A stretch of DNA of 5,468 nucleotides from Actinomycetes bacterium (GCA_021816565.1 JAKAXN010000321.1:1-5468); one strand, 5' to 3'. Shown: positions 1 to 5,468, numbered from the stretch's first letter. Made by a program: numbers and translations. The notes: generated from the letters alone by a model not told the origin.

Positions 1-368
1 TCAACTTCGCCACCATGCGGGCGGTCCTGGCCGGTGAGGCCGGGCAGGGGCTGACCCGGCGGGTCCAGGCGTGGCTGCTGCGGCGCATGGGCGACTCCAT
101 GCAGATCGAGTCGCTGTGGAAGTTCAATGCCAAGTTCGACCCTGACTGGCAGCCCCGCTACGCCGTCTACGACGCCCCGGAGAACATGCTGGCCGTGGCC
201 ATAGCCATCGCCCGGGCCGAGTCGTTCTGGGAGATCCCGGTCATCGGCCGGTTCCTGGTCCCGGCCGCGGCCGGTCCCGACACCGACGGGGCCGACACCC
301 CGGTGGGCGGGCCGGGAGGGTCCGGCGGCCCGGGCCTGCCGGCGGCCGAACCCCGACCGGGCGGGTGA
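1..368 (+). CDS. Phosphatidylglycerol lysyltransferase-type protein (DUF2156), C-terminal fragment
   Basis: The 5' end lies outside the window. The frame is open from base 3, and 121 residues are visible up to TGA at 366-368. The fragment begins NFATMRAV, like the 'LNFA..R' segment of the GNAT-fold C-terminal domain of MprF and LysX proteins. It continues with QIESLWKFNAKFDPDWQPRY (about residues 34-53), the hallmark 'sLyrfNaKF.P.W.PRy' block near the end of that family. The family transfers lysine or another amino acid from aminoacyl-tRNA to phosphatidylglycerol at the cytoplasmic membrane, altering surface charge and resistance to cationic peptides; some members are uncharacterised single-domain DUF2156 proteins. 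The last 30 or so residues are a Gly/Pro/Ala-rich tail, probably disordered. Whether upstream membrane segments or a LysRS module are present cannot be seen. The internal ATG at 15 is not the start, because homology extends upstream of it. Family assignment is fairly sure; amino-acid and lipid specificity are unknown. Confidence 0.8.
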   Translation, partial: NFATMRAVLAGEAGQGLTRRVQAWLLRRMGDSMQIESLWKFNAKFDPDWQPRYAVYDAPENMLAVAIAIARAESFWEIPVIGRFLVPAAAGPDTDGADTPVGGPGGSGGPGLPAAEPRPGG

Positions 369-402
369 CCGGACCGGCACGGGCAGGTACCCGACCGGGC
401 GG
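352..402 (+). repeat. 13-base direct repeat spanning the end of the lysyltransferase-type gene
   Basis: CCCGACCGGGCGG occurs at 352-364, in the last codons before the stop, and again exactly at 390-402 in the 49-base gap before the next gene. Each copy can fold only into a very short CCC/GGG hairpin, with no following T run. It may be chance in such GC-rich DNA, or a remnant of a local duplication or a weak termination structure. No SD-like or clear promoter hexamer is visible in this gap. Confidence 0.45.
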
Positions 403-417
403 CCGCCGGCTGCAAGA

Positions 418-2715
418 ATGAGCGGAATGGACACCCCCCGCCCGGGCCCGGCGGCCGGTCGACCCTCGTCCGGCCGACCGTCGACCGGTCGCTCCCCGTC
501 CGGCCGTCCCGATCCCGGCCGCTACGGTCCGGCCGGACCCGGATCCCGCCGTCCCACCAGGACCGGGGCCCACGGCCCGTCCCGCCGGCCCAGCCGCGAG
601 GTGTACATGAGGCGGCGCCTGGCGGTGGGCGGCGCGTTCGTGGTGCTGGTGGCGGTCATCGCCTACGCCGCCGGCGGCGGCTCCGGGCCGGCCAAGGGCC
701 ACCCGGCGGTCAAGAGCCGGACGGCATCGGTGGCGCCGGCCGGGCCGCCGCAGCTGGTGGTGTCCATGGCCTCGTGGCAGCTGGCCTCGCCCCTGTCGCG
801 GGCGGTGGCCCTGCCGGCCAACGGCGGCATCGACGTGCTGGGCGGCCTCACCGGCACCGGCACCGGCGACACCACCTCCGGGGCCATCGTGCAGATCGAC
901 CCGGTGAGCGGCCAGTCCCAGAACGTGGGCACCCTCACCGTACCGGTCCACGACGCGGCCGGGGCGGTCATCGGGGGACGGGACTTCGTCTTCGGCGGCG
1001 GGGCCACCGCCCTCACCGCCGACAGCCAGTCCTTCAGCCCGGCCGCCGGCCAGACCGGCAGCGCCGGACAGGCCGGGGCCGCCACCACCATCGCCGGGCA
1101 GTTGCCCAAGCTGCGGGCCGACCTCACGTCGGCCACCGCCCCGGACGGCACGGTGTACCTGGTGGGCGGCTACGACGGCACCAACTTCACCCAGAGCGTG
1201 CTGTCCACCCGCAACGGGTCCACCTTCGCCCCGGCGGGCCAGCTGGACGTCCCGGTCCGCTACCCGGCGGCGGCGGTGGCCGGGGGCCAGCTGTTCGTCG
1301 TCGGCGGTGACTCCGGGAGCAGCCCCACATCGACGTCGGCTGCGGCCACCGACGACATCCAGGTCGTCGACCTGAAGACCGGCCAGACCACCATCGCCGG
1401 CCACATGCCGGCCCCGCTGTCGCACGCCAGCGCCGCCACCATCGACGGCTCCGTGTACGTCTTCGGCGGGCGGTCGGGGGGCAACGTGGCCGACACCGTC
1501 TACAAGCTGTCCGCCGGGCCGACCGGTGTCACCGCCACCAGCGTGGGGACCCTGCCGGTCGGGGCGTCGGACATGGCGGTCGCCTCCGTCGGCGGGGCGG
1601 TGTACCTGATCGGCGGCGAGGGCCAGACCGGGGCGCCGGGCCAGTCGGTGATGGTGGCCCGTATGGTGCCGGCCTCCACTCCGGCCGGGACGGCCCAGCC
1701 GGGGACCATGGGAGCCCCCTTCGTCGGCCACCTGCTCATCGCCGACCGGGGCAACGACAGGCTGCTGCTGGTCAACTCGCAGAAGCAGATCAGCTGGACG
1801 TTCCCCTCGGCCAGCCACCCGGCCCCGCCGGAGGGCTTCTACTTCCCCGACGACGCCTTCTTCATCAACCACGGCACCCAGATCATCACCAACCAGGAGG
1901 ACCAGAACACCATCGAGGTCCTCTCGTACCCCTCGGGGCAACTGGTGTCGAGCTACGGGCACGCCAACGTGCCGGGATCGAGCCCCGGGTACCTGAACCA
2001 GCCCGACGACGCGTTCATGCTCAACAACGGCGAGATCACGGTGGCCGACGCCAAGAACTGCCGGATCCTCTTCATCAACCCGGACATGACCTACAAGTCG
2101 GCCATCGGCACCCCGGGCAACTGCACCCACAACCTGCCGACCGACGTGGCCTACCCGAACGGCGACACCCCGCTGCCCGACGGGAACTTCCTGGTGTCGG
2201 AGATCATCGGCTCCTACATCGACGAGATGACCCAGAGCGGGCAGGTGATCTGGAGCGTCCACCTGCCCATCGCCTACCCGTCGGACCCGCAGCAGATCGG
2301 CCCGGACCTGTACCTGGTGGCCGACTACAGCAAGCCGGGCGGGATCCTGGAGTTCAACCGCCAGGGTCAGATCCTGTGGCAGTACCGGGCGACCTCCGGG
2401 GAGGGGATGCTCGACCACCCCAGCCTGGCCGAGATGCTGCCGAGCGGGCTGATCTGCGTCAACGACGACTACCGGGACCGGGTCGTGATCATCGACCCGA
2501 AGACCAACCGCATCGTCTGGCAGTACGGGGTGACCGACACGCCGGGGACGGCGCCGGGGATGCTGAAGATCCCCGACGGGTTCGACCTGCTCCTGCCCAA
2601 CGGCACCACCCCGACCCACCTGCCGGCGAGCGGTCCGGGGACCACGGCCCCGGCCACCGGGACCGCCCCGGCGGCCACCCCGGCCGGGGCCACCACCACC
2701 ACCGGTCGGGGCTGA
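418..2715 (+). CDS. Membrane-anchored double beta-propeller protein (kelch + NHL/PQQ-like)
   Basis: This is a 765-residue protein if it starts at ATG 418. Residues 1-63 are Pro/Arg/Gly/Ser-rich and probably disordered. Basic residues at 65-67 precede one hydrophobic segment (about 68-85), so the topology is N-inside with the bulk outside. Residues about 107-420 hold six kelch-type repeats, each with a hydrophobic strand ending in Gly-Gly at 142, 193-195, 250, 296, 350 and 399 (for example VYLVGGYDG, VYVFGGRSG). Residues about 430-728 form a second propeller. It has six strand motifs of the form I-x-W-x-Y or a relative, centred near 460, 512, 560, 612, 654 and 701, and loops such as DRGNDR (443) and DAKNCR (544), as in NHL/PQQ-like blades. 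The C-terminus (about 729-765) is a Thr/Ala/Pro tail ending in a short CCA/ACC microsatellite. I see no catalytic motif; a scaffold, binding or sensor role is likely. Start uncertainty: ATG 607 has a better ribosome binding site and would give 702 residues beginning MRRRLAVGG. ATG 427 is also possible. Confidence 0.85.
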   Translation: MSGMDTPRPGPAAGRPSSGRPSTGRSPSGRPDPGRYGPAGPGSRRPTRTGAHGPSRRPSREVYMRRRLAVGGAFVVLVAVIAYAAGGGSGPAKGHPAVKSRTASVAPAGPPQLVVSMASWQLASPLSRAVALPANGGIDVLGGLTGTGTGDTTSGAIVQIDPVSGQSQNVGTLTVPVHDAAGAVIGGRDFVFGGGATALTADSQSFSPAAGQTGSAGQAGAATTIAGQLPKLRADLTSATAPDGTVYLVGGYDGTNFTQSVLSTRNGSTFAPAGQLDVPVRYPAAAVAGGQLFVVGGDSGSSPTSTSAAATDDIQVVDLKTGQTTIAGHMPAPLSHASAATIDGSVYVFGGRSGGNVADTVYKLSAGPTGVTATSVGTLPVGASDMAVASVGGAVYLIGGEGQTGAPGQSVMVARMVPASTPAGTAQPGTMGAPFVGHLLIADRGNDRLLLVNSQKQISWTFPSASHPAPPEGFYFPDDAFFINHGTQIITNQEDQNTIEVLSYPSGQLVSSYGHANVPGSSPGYLNQPDDAFMLNNGEITVADAKNCRILFINPDMTYKSAIGTPGNCTHNLPTDVAYPNGDTPLPDGNFLVSEIIGSYIDEMTQSGQVIWSVHLPIAYPSDPQQIGPDLYLVADYSKPGGILEFNRQGQILWQYRATSGEGMLDHPSLAEMLPSGLICVNDDYRDRVVIIDPKTNRIVWQYGVTDTPGTAPGMLKIPDGFDLLLPNGTTPTHLPASGPGTTAPATGTAPAATPAGATTTTGRG
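526..539. repeat. 14-base perfect palindrome
   Basis: GGTCCGGCCGGACC is its own reverse complement. It lies in the low-complexity stretch upstream of the alternative start at 607. Similar GTCCGGCCG words recur around 468-476 and 498-506, so it may be a by-product of repeated Gly-Arg-Pro/Ser codons. If translation starts at 607, this DNA would instead be upstream sequence and could hold an operator. There is no independent evidence for a binding protein. Confidence 0.4.
598..603 (+). promoter_or_regulatory. Candidate ribosome binding site for alternative start at 607
   Basis: GAGGTG lies five bases (measured from AGG) before ATG 607. That ATG opens MRRRLAVGGAFVV, a typical basic cap followed by a membrane segment. 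By contrast, the bases before ATG 418 (GGCTGCAAGA) contain no Shine-Dalgarno match. Codons 418-606 also carry clearly more A/T third positions (11 of 63 by hand count) than the nearly all-G/C body of the gene. This favours 607, but a disordered Pro-rich cytoplasmic N-terminus is also common in actinobacteria and the frame is open throughout. Confidence 0.5.
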
Positions 2716-2749
2716 GCGCCGGCCCGGCGACAGCCGGATCGGCAGCCGG
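2716..2749. other. Convergent intergenic gap with GC-rich inverted repeats
   Basis: These 34 bases separate the stop of the propeller gene (TGA 2713-2715) from the stop of the HD gene on the other strand (TAG, 2752-2750). A perfect 5-bp stem with a 4-base loop, CCGGC-GACA-GCCGG, lies at 2724-2737, and a shorter overlapping one, GCCG-GAT-CGGC, at 2733-2743. CAGCCGG is repeated at 2731-2737 and 2743-2749. There is no T run on either strand, so an intrinsic terminator serving both genes is only a weak possibility. Confidence 0.25.
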
Positions 2750-3322
2750 CTACGGGCGGGCGGCGGGGACCGAGGTGACCAGCCGGGCCCGGATCAGCGG
2801 CTCGAAGTGCTCGAGCGGCTCGCTGCGGTAGTCCGAGTCGAAGGCCGTCTGGTCGTACTTGGCGCAGAACTCCTCGGTGTACTCGAAGTACTCCGAACCC
2901 CGGTACTTCTCCCGGGTGTCCCGATCCAGGCCGATGTGGTGCCAGAAGTAGTAGCCCTGGAACTCGCCGTGGTGCAGCACCATCCAGTGGTTGGCCGGGG
3001 AGACGAACGGCTTCAGGATGTCCGCCGCTATGGAGGGGTGGTTGAACGGCGAGAGGGTGTCACCGATGTCGTGCAGGAGGGCGCACAGCACGTACTCCTC
3101 GTCGCGCCCGTCCCGCTCGGCGCGGGTGGCCGTCTGCAGAGAGTGCTCGAGCCGGTCGACCGGGAACCCCCCGTGGTCGCTGCGCAGGGCTTGCATGAGC
3201 CCGATGACCCGCTCGGGGACGAAGCTCTGGGTGACGTTGAGCTGCGGGGAGATGATGGCCCAGTCCTCGGCGGTGGACTCCTCGAAGGTCTTGAACGCGG
3301 CCCGGACACCGGTGTCTGTCAT
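2750..3322 (-). CDS. HD-domain protein, MIOX/PhnZ-like (putative di-iron oxygenase or phosphohydrolase)
   Basis: The product is 190 residues, ATG at 3322 to TAG at 2750. The HD signature is clear: H60 in LEHSLQTATRAERDG, then H84-D85 in ALLHDIGDTL, H95, H112, H117-H118 in LHHGEFQGYYFWHH, and D157 in FCAKYDQTAFD. From memory, this matches the order of human myo-inositol oxygenase: HAFQTAEGIR, LLHDLGK, RFHSFYPWH and EFNKFDLYTK, where these His/Asp residues bind a mixed-valent di-iron pair. The H60-to-H84 spacing of 24 is close to that of MIOX and PhnZ. The MIOX lysine after HDLG is Asp (D88) here, so myo-inositol is unlikely to be the substrate. Databases often call such proteins HD phosphohydrolases. 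The start overlaps the stop of the phosphoesterase gene (ATGA) and the bases upstream (CAGTACCCTTTCCCC) contain no ribosome binding site, implying coupled translation. No signal peptide is seen, so it is probably cytoplasmic. HD family membership is sure; oxygenase chemistry is inferred. Confidence 0.85.
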   Translation of the reverse strand: MTDTGVRAAFKTFEESTAEDWAIISPQLNVTQSFVPERVIGLMQALRSDHGGFPVDRLEHSLQTATRAERDGRDEEYVLCALLHDIGDTLSPFNHPSIAADILKPFVSPANHWMVLHHGEFQGYYFWHHIGLDRDTREKYRGSEYFEYTEEFCAKYDQTAFDSDYRSEPLEHFEPLIRARLVTSVPAARP

Positions 3323-4296
3323 GGGGAAAGGGTACTGCCGGCGGCCTGAAGATGGAACGCCGAGGTCATGGACGCGGCGCTGGCCGCCCGGCCCAGGAGG
3401 GGACCGACCCCCAGCAGCTCCTCGGTCGTGCGGAGCAGCGAGTAGTGGTCGAAGCGGGCTCCGGACCGGGTGCCGGGCGGCACGGAGGGGGCGACCACGT
3501 AGGTGGCCACCCGGGAACCGCCGGAATCGTTCTCGTCCCAGGTGATGAACACGGCGGTGGTGCCGGAGCGGTACTCGGCGCTGGCCAGGATCCGGGGGAC
3601 CTCGGCTGCCAGCCACCGGTCCCCCGTGGCGGTGGAGCAGTCGTGCATGTCGTGGCACAGGTTGGGGGTGATGAGGGTGAAGCGGGCGCTCACGTCGGGG
3701 ACCGGTCCGAGCGGGACGTCCTGGGTCGCGCAGGCGGCCCCCAGGTCGGTGTAGTACGCCGCCGGGTTGTGCTTCACCGCGTACTGGCCGTGGCCGGACC
3801 GGTAGCAGGCCGAGGGCATGCTCTCCTCCAGGGACCGCCATCCGGTGCCGAGCAGGGAGAAGATGCTCGGCGCCGTCACGTGGTGCGATCCGGGCCCGGA
3901 GTCGTCGCTGATCCCCTGGGTGGATCCCGAGGTCAGGGCGATGTAGTTGGGAAGGCTGGGGTGGGCCACGCCCGAGTAGTCGACGGCCACCCCGCAGGAC
4001 CGCCCCAGCGAGTCCAGGTACGGGGCGGACCGGGACCCGTCGATCTCGCTGAGCCCGCGGTTCTCCATGATGATCCACACCACGTGGTCCATCCGGGCCG
4101 GCGGGGCCGACCCCCGGCAGGGCGCGGAGGCGGCGACCGCCCCGCCGGCGGTGGTGGGCCGGGTGGTGGCCGGCGCAGCGGTGGTGGCGGGCGCAGCGGT
4201 GGTGGCGGGAGGGGCGCTGCGGTGGGCGCCCGAGGAGCAGCCGGCAGCGGCCAGGAGGAGGGCCAGGACGGCCGGGGCCCTACGGTGCAGGTTCAC
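3319..4296 (-). CDS. Phosphoesterase-family lipoprotein (PF04185, SapM-like acid phosphatase)
   Basis: The product is 325 residues, GTG at 4296 to TGA at 3319. Residues 1-20 form a lipoprotein signal peptide: basic MNLHRR, a hydrophobic stretch and lipobox AAGC with Cys20. The next in-frame Met (69) would lose the signal, which supports the GTG. Residues about 28-65 are a Thr/Ala/Pro linker with a duplicated ATTAAP unit. The catalytic domain starts at HVVWIIMENRG (71-81), the metal-binding E-N motif of the family. It continues with HPSLPNYIALTSG (112-124), CHDMHDC (214-220) and TWDENDSGG (252-260), which together match phosphoesterase-family proteins related to AcpA, phospholipase C and mycobacterial SapM. 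These hydrolyse phosphomonoesters or phosphodiesters outside the membrane. Free-living relatives probably scavenge phosphate; SapM itself dephosphorylates PI3P in a host. Several cysteines (60, 101, 164, 189, 214, 220) could form disulfides. It is the first gene of the pair with the HD protein. Substrate is not determinable here. Confidence 0.85.
   Translation of the reverse strand: MNLHRRAPAVLALLLAAAGCSSGAHRSAPPATTAAPATTAAPATTRPTTAGGAVAASAPCRGSAPPARMDHVVWIIMENRGLSEIDGSRSAPYLDSLGRSCGVAVDYSGVAHPSLPNYIALTSGSTQGISDDSGPGSHHVTAPSIFSLLGTGWRSLEESMPSACYRSGHGQYAVKHNPAAYYTDLGAACATQDVPLGPVPDVSARFTLITPNLCHDMHDCSTATGDRWLAAEVPRILASAEYRSGTTAVFITWDENDSGGSRVATYVVAPSVPPGTRSGARFDHYSLLRTTEELLGVGPLLGRAASAASMTSAFHLQAAGSTLSP
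4173..4208 (-). repeat. Exact 18-base tandem duplication in the lipoprotein linker
   Basis: Bases 4173-4190 and 4191-4208 are identical 18-mers (plus strand GCGCAGCGGTGGTGGCGG). They encode two ATTAAP units in the linker between the lipidated Cys20 and the phosphoesterase domain. The period is a multiple of three, so copy-number change would lengthen or shorten the linker without a frameshift. A degenerate continuation (ATTRPTT) lies next to it. Confidence 0.85.
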
Positions 4297-4301
4297 CCGC
4301 C

Positions 4302-4307
4302 TACTTT
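4302..4307 (+). promoter_or_regulatory. Candidate -10 element for a leaderless carboxyltransferase transcript
   Basis: TACTTT fits the actinobacterial -10 consensus TANNNT exactly and ends six bases before GTG 4314, the spacing expected if transcription begins at the start codon itself. The preceding bases (TTTTACCCC) contain no purine-rich ribosome binding site, which supports leaderless translation. No good -35 match lies 16-18 bases upstream, inside the signal-peptide codons of the divergent gene. Confidence 0.45.
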
Positions 4308-4309
4308 TA
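4304..4309 (-). promoter_or_regulatory. Candidate -10 element for the phosphoesterase/HD operon
   Basis: On the minus strand TAAAAG ends seven bases before GTG 4296. It matches five of the six ideal positions of an actinobacterial -10 (TANNNT, last base G). The only SD-like bases, AGGCGG, abut the start codon with no usable spacing, so a leaderless transcript starting at or near the GTG is plausible. No convincing -35 is visible. The hexamer overlaps the opposite-strand -10 of the carboxyltransferase gene. Confidence 0.35.
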
Positions 4310-4313
4310 CCCC

Positions 4314-5468
4314 GTGAGCGACACCGAGGAATGGTCGGCCGACCAGCGGGAGCTGGCGGAGCGGCGGGAGCAGGCCCGGGCCATGGGCGGCACCGAGCGG
4401 CTGGCCCGCCAGAGGTCCGTAACCGGCCGGCTGGACGCCCGGGCCCGGGCGGAGGCGCTGTGCGACCCGGGCACCTTCAACGAGATCGGGACGCTGGCCG
4501 GCCGGGTGCCGGCCGATGCCCTCGTGGCCGGATGGGGGCTGGTGGAAGGCCGGCCGGTGATGGTCGGAGCCGAGGACTTCACGGTGGCGGCGGGCAGCAT
4601 CGGCCCGGCCTCCAACGCCAAACGGCACCGGCTGGCCGAGCTGGCCCTGGCCGACCGGGTACCGCTGGTCATGCTGCTCGAGGGGGCCGGGCACCGCCCG
4701 GAGGAGGTGAGCTTCCGGGGCCCGGCCGACACGCTGGTGCAGGTCCGTTGCTCCGGACGGGTGCCGGTGGTGGCCGGGGTGTTCGGGCCGTCCGCCGGCC
4801 ACGGCGCCCTGGTGGCGCCGCTGGCCGACTTCACGGTCATGACCGGGCACGGGGCCATTTTCACCGCCGGGCCGCCGGTGGTGGCGGCGTCGCTCGGGGA
4901 GGAGGTCAGCAAGGAGGAGCTCGGAGGACCGGAGGTGGCCCTGGCCAGCGGGCTGATCCACAACCTGGCCGCCACCGACGCCGAGGCGGTCGCCCGGATC
5001 CGCGAGTACCTGTCGTTCATGCCGTCCAGTGCCTGGTCCTACCCGCCGGGCCGCGACCGCGGCGACGGGCTGCGGGCCACCCCGGAGCTGGCCGGGCTGG
5101 TGCCGCGCGACGGCCGGCGGGCCTACGACATCCGCCCCGTGATAACCGCCCTGGTCGACGGGGGCCGGTGGCTCGAGGTGCAACCCCGGTTCGGACCGTC
5201 GCTGGTCTGCGGCCTGGCCCGCCTGGGCGGCCAGCCGGTGGCGGTGGTGGCCAACCAGCCCCTGGTTCTGGCCGGGTCGCTCGACGCCGCGGCTGCGGAC
5301 AAGGGGGCCCGCTTCGTGTCGGTGGCCGACGCGTTCCACCTGCCGCTGGTGTTCCTCGCCGACAACCCGGGGATGCTGCCCGGCACCCGGTCCGAGCGCC
5401 AGGGGGTGCTGCGCAGCGGGGCCCGCATGTTCGCCGCCGAGGCGCTGGCCACCACCCCGAAGGTGACC
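4314..5468 (+). CDS. Acyl-CoA carboxylase carboxyltransferase (beta) subunit, 3' end missing
   Basis: The frame is open from GTG 4314 to the window edge, 385 codons without a stop; the family usually has about 510-540, so roughly a quarter is missing. These subunits move the carboxyl group from carboxybiotin to acetyl-, propionyl- or another acyl-CoA, working with a biotin carboxylase/carrier subunit in the cytoplasm. Landmarks: ERLARQRSVTGRLDARAR with DPGTFNEIG (28-59), the usual N-terminal block; VAGWGLVEGRPVMVGAEDFT (71-90); GPSAGHGALVAPLADFTVM (158-176); EELGGPEVALASGLIH (201-216); YDIRPVITALVDGG (271-284); FLEVQP-like WLEVQPRFG (286-294); VVANQPLVLAGSLD (311-324); and DNPGMLPGT (350-358), the DxPGFxPGT motif. 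The first oxyanion-hole block, normally DSGGARIQE, reads EGAGHRPEE (123-131), and the second has an extra His (H163), so this is a divergent subfamily. Substrate is undetermined. The start is chosen by homology and by the adjacent leaderless -10; the next Met is residue 24. It is divergent from the phosphoesterase operon. Confidence 0.9.
   Translation, partial: MSDTEEWSADQRELAERREQARAMGGTERLARQRSVTGRLDARARAEALCDPGTFNEIGTLAGRVPADALVAGWGLVEGRPVMVGAEDFTVAAGSIGPASNAKRHRLAELALADRVPLVMLLEGAGHRPEEVSFRGPADTLVQVRCSGRVPVVAGVFGPSAGHGALVAPLADFTVMTGHGAIFTAGPPVVAASLGEEVSKEELGGPEVALASGLIHNLAATDAEAVARIREYLSFMPSSAWSYPPGRDRGDGLRATPELAGLVPRDGRRAYDIRPVITALVDGGRWLEVQPRFGPSLVCGLARLGGQPVAVVANQPLVLAGSLDAAAADKGARFVSVADAFHLPLVFLADNPGMLPGTRSERQGVLRSGARMFAAEALATTPKVT

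Noticed and set aside
241..2619. 792-codon open frame on the minus strand antisense to the propeller gene
   Set aside because: Its translation is Gly/Arg/Val/Asp-rich with no domain, and it is the expected antisense shadow of a very GC-rich gene. The plus-strand frame has a membrane segment and twelve recognisable propeller motifs.
2716..2749. Bidirectional intrinsic terminator between the convergent genes
   Set aside because: Only a short GC stem (5 bp) with no T run on either side, so it is described as a gap with inverted repeats rather than called a terminator.
3323..4078. Upstream extension of the HD gene frame to give a 442-residue protein
   Set aside because: The extra residues are Arg/Pro/Gly-rich out-of-frame translation of the phosphoesterase gene. 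Homology begins at ATG 3322, and the ATGA overlap explains the real start.
2750..4296. A phosphonate degradation operon
   Set aside because: The HD protein resembles the PhnZ/MIOX class, but no PhnY/TmpA-type partner oxygenase, phosphonatase or phosphonate transporter is present, and the key PhnZ-type residue after HDxG is changed.
4240..4296. Twin-arginine signal in the phosphoesterase lipoprotein
   Set aside because: There is an Arg-Arg pair at residues 5-6, but the following residues do not fit the Tat consensus; a Sec-type lipoprotein signal explains the sequence.
3352..4317. 321-codon plus-strand frame opposite the phosphoesterase gene
   Set aside because: It is Gly/Arg-rich antisense translation with no domain; the minus-strand frame has a lipobox and four family motifs.
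4293..5339. 348-codon minus-strand frame over the carboxyltransferase gene
   Set aside because: It is low-complexity shadow sequence with no motif, opposite a strongly conserved plus-strand product, and it would also overlap the divergent promoters.

Overview
The window is very GC-rich, with almost every third codon position G or C. GTG starts, leaderless-looking promoters and Pro/Ala/Thr/Gly-rich linkers fit a high-GC actinobacterium. The style of the proteins suggests Acidimicrobiia or a neighbouring group, but that placement is inference. There are five protein-coding genes, two cut by the window edges. I see no tRNA, rRNA, CRISPR array, insertion sequence or prophage gene.

Layout: (1) 1-368, plus strand: C-terminal end of a phosphatidylglycerol lysyltransferase-type (DUF2156/MprF-LysX C-terminal) protein. 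(2) 418-2715, plus: a membrane-anchored, probably extracellular protein with two successive beta-propellers. The first is a six-repeat kelch propeller and the second an NHL/PQQ-like propeller. Its true start may be 607. (3) 2750-3322, minus: a 190-residue HD-domain protein whose motif pattern resembles myo-inositol oxygenase and PhnZ (mixed-valent di-iron oxygenases) more than ordinary HD phosphohydrolases. (4) 3319-4296, minus: a lipoprotein of the phosphoesterase family (PF04185), resembling SapM-type secreted acid phosphatases. (5) 4314-5468, plus: a carboxyltransferase (beta) subunit of a biotin-dependent acyl-CoA carboxylase, open at the right edge.

Genes 4 and 3 form a two-gene operon, with phosphoesterase upstream and HD protein downstream. 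They share a 4-base ATGA overlap and the HD gene has no visible ribosome binding site, so translational coupling is likely. Gene 2 and the operon converge across a 34-base gap. The operon and the carboxyltransferase gene diverge from a gap of only 17 bases. That gap holds the most AT-rich patch noticed in the window, where two -10-like hexamers overlap on opposite strands at leaderless-promoter distance from both GTG starts.

The genes do not form one obvious pathway. Cell-surface functions recur (lipid aminoacylation, anchored propeller protein, secreted phosphatase), while the carboxyltransferase is central acyl-CoA metabolism. The most promising unknown is the coupled phosphoesterase/HD-oxygenase-like pair. 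A role in using an organophosphorus or polyol-phosphate substrate is a hypothesis only.
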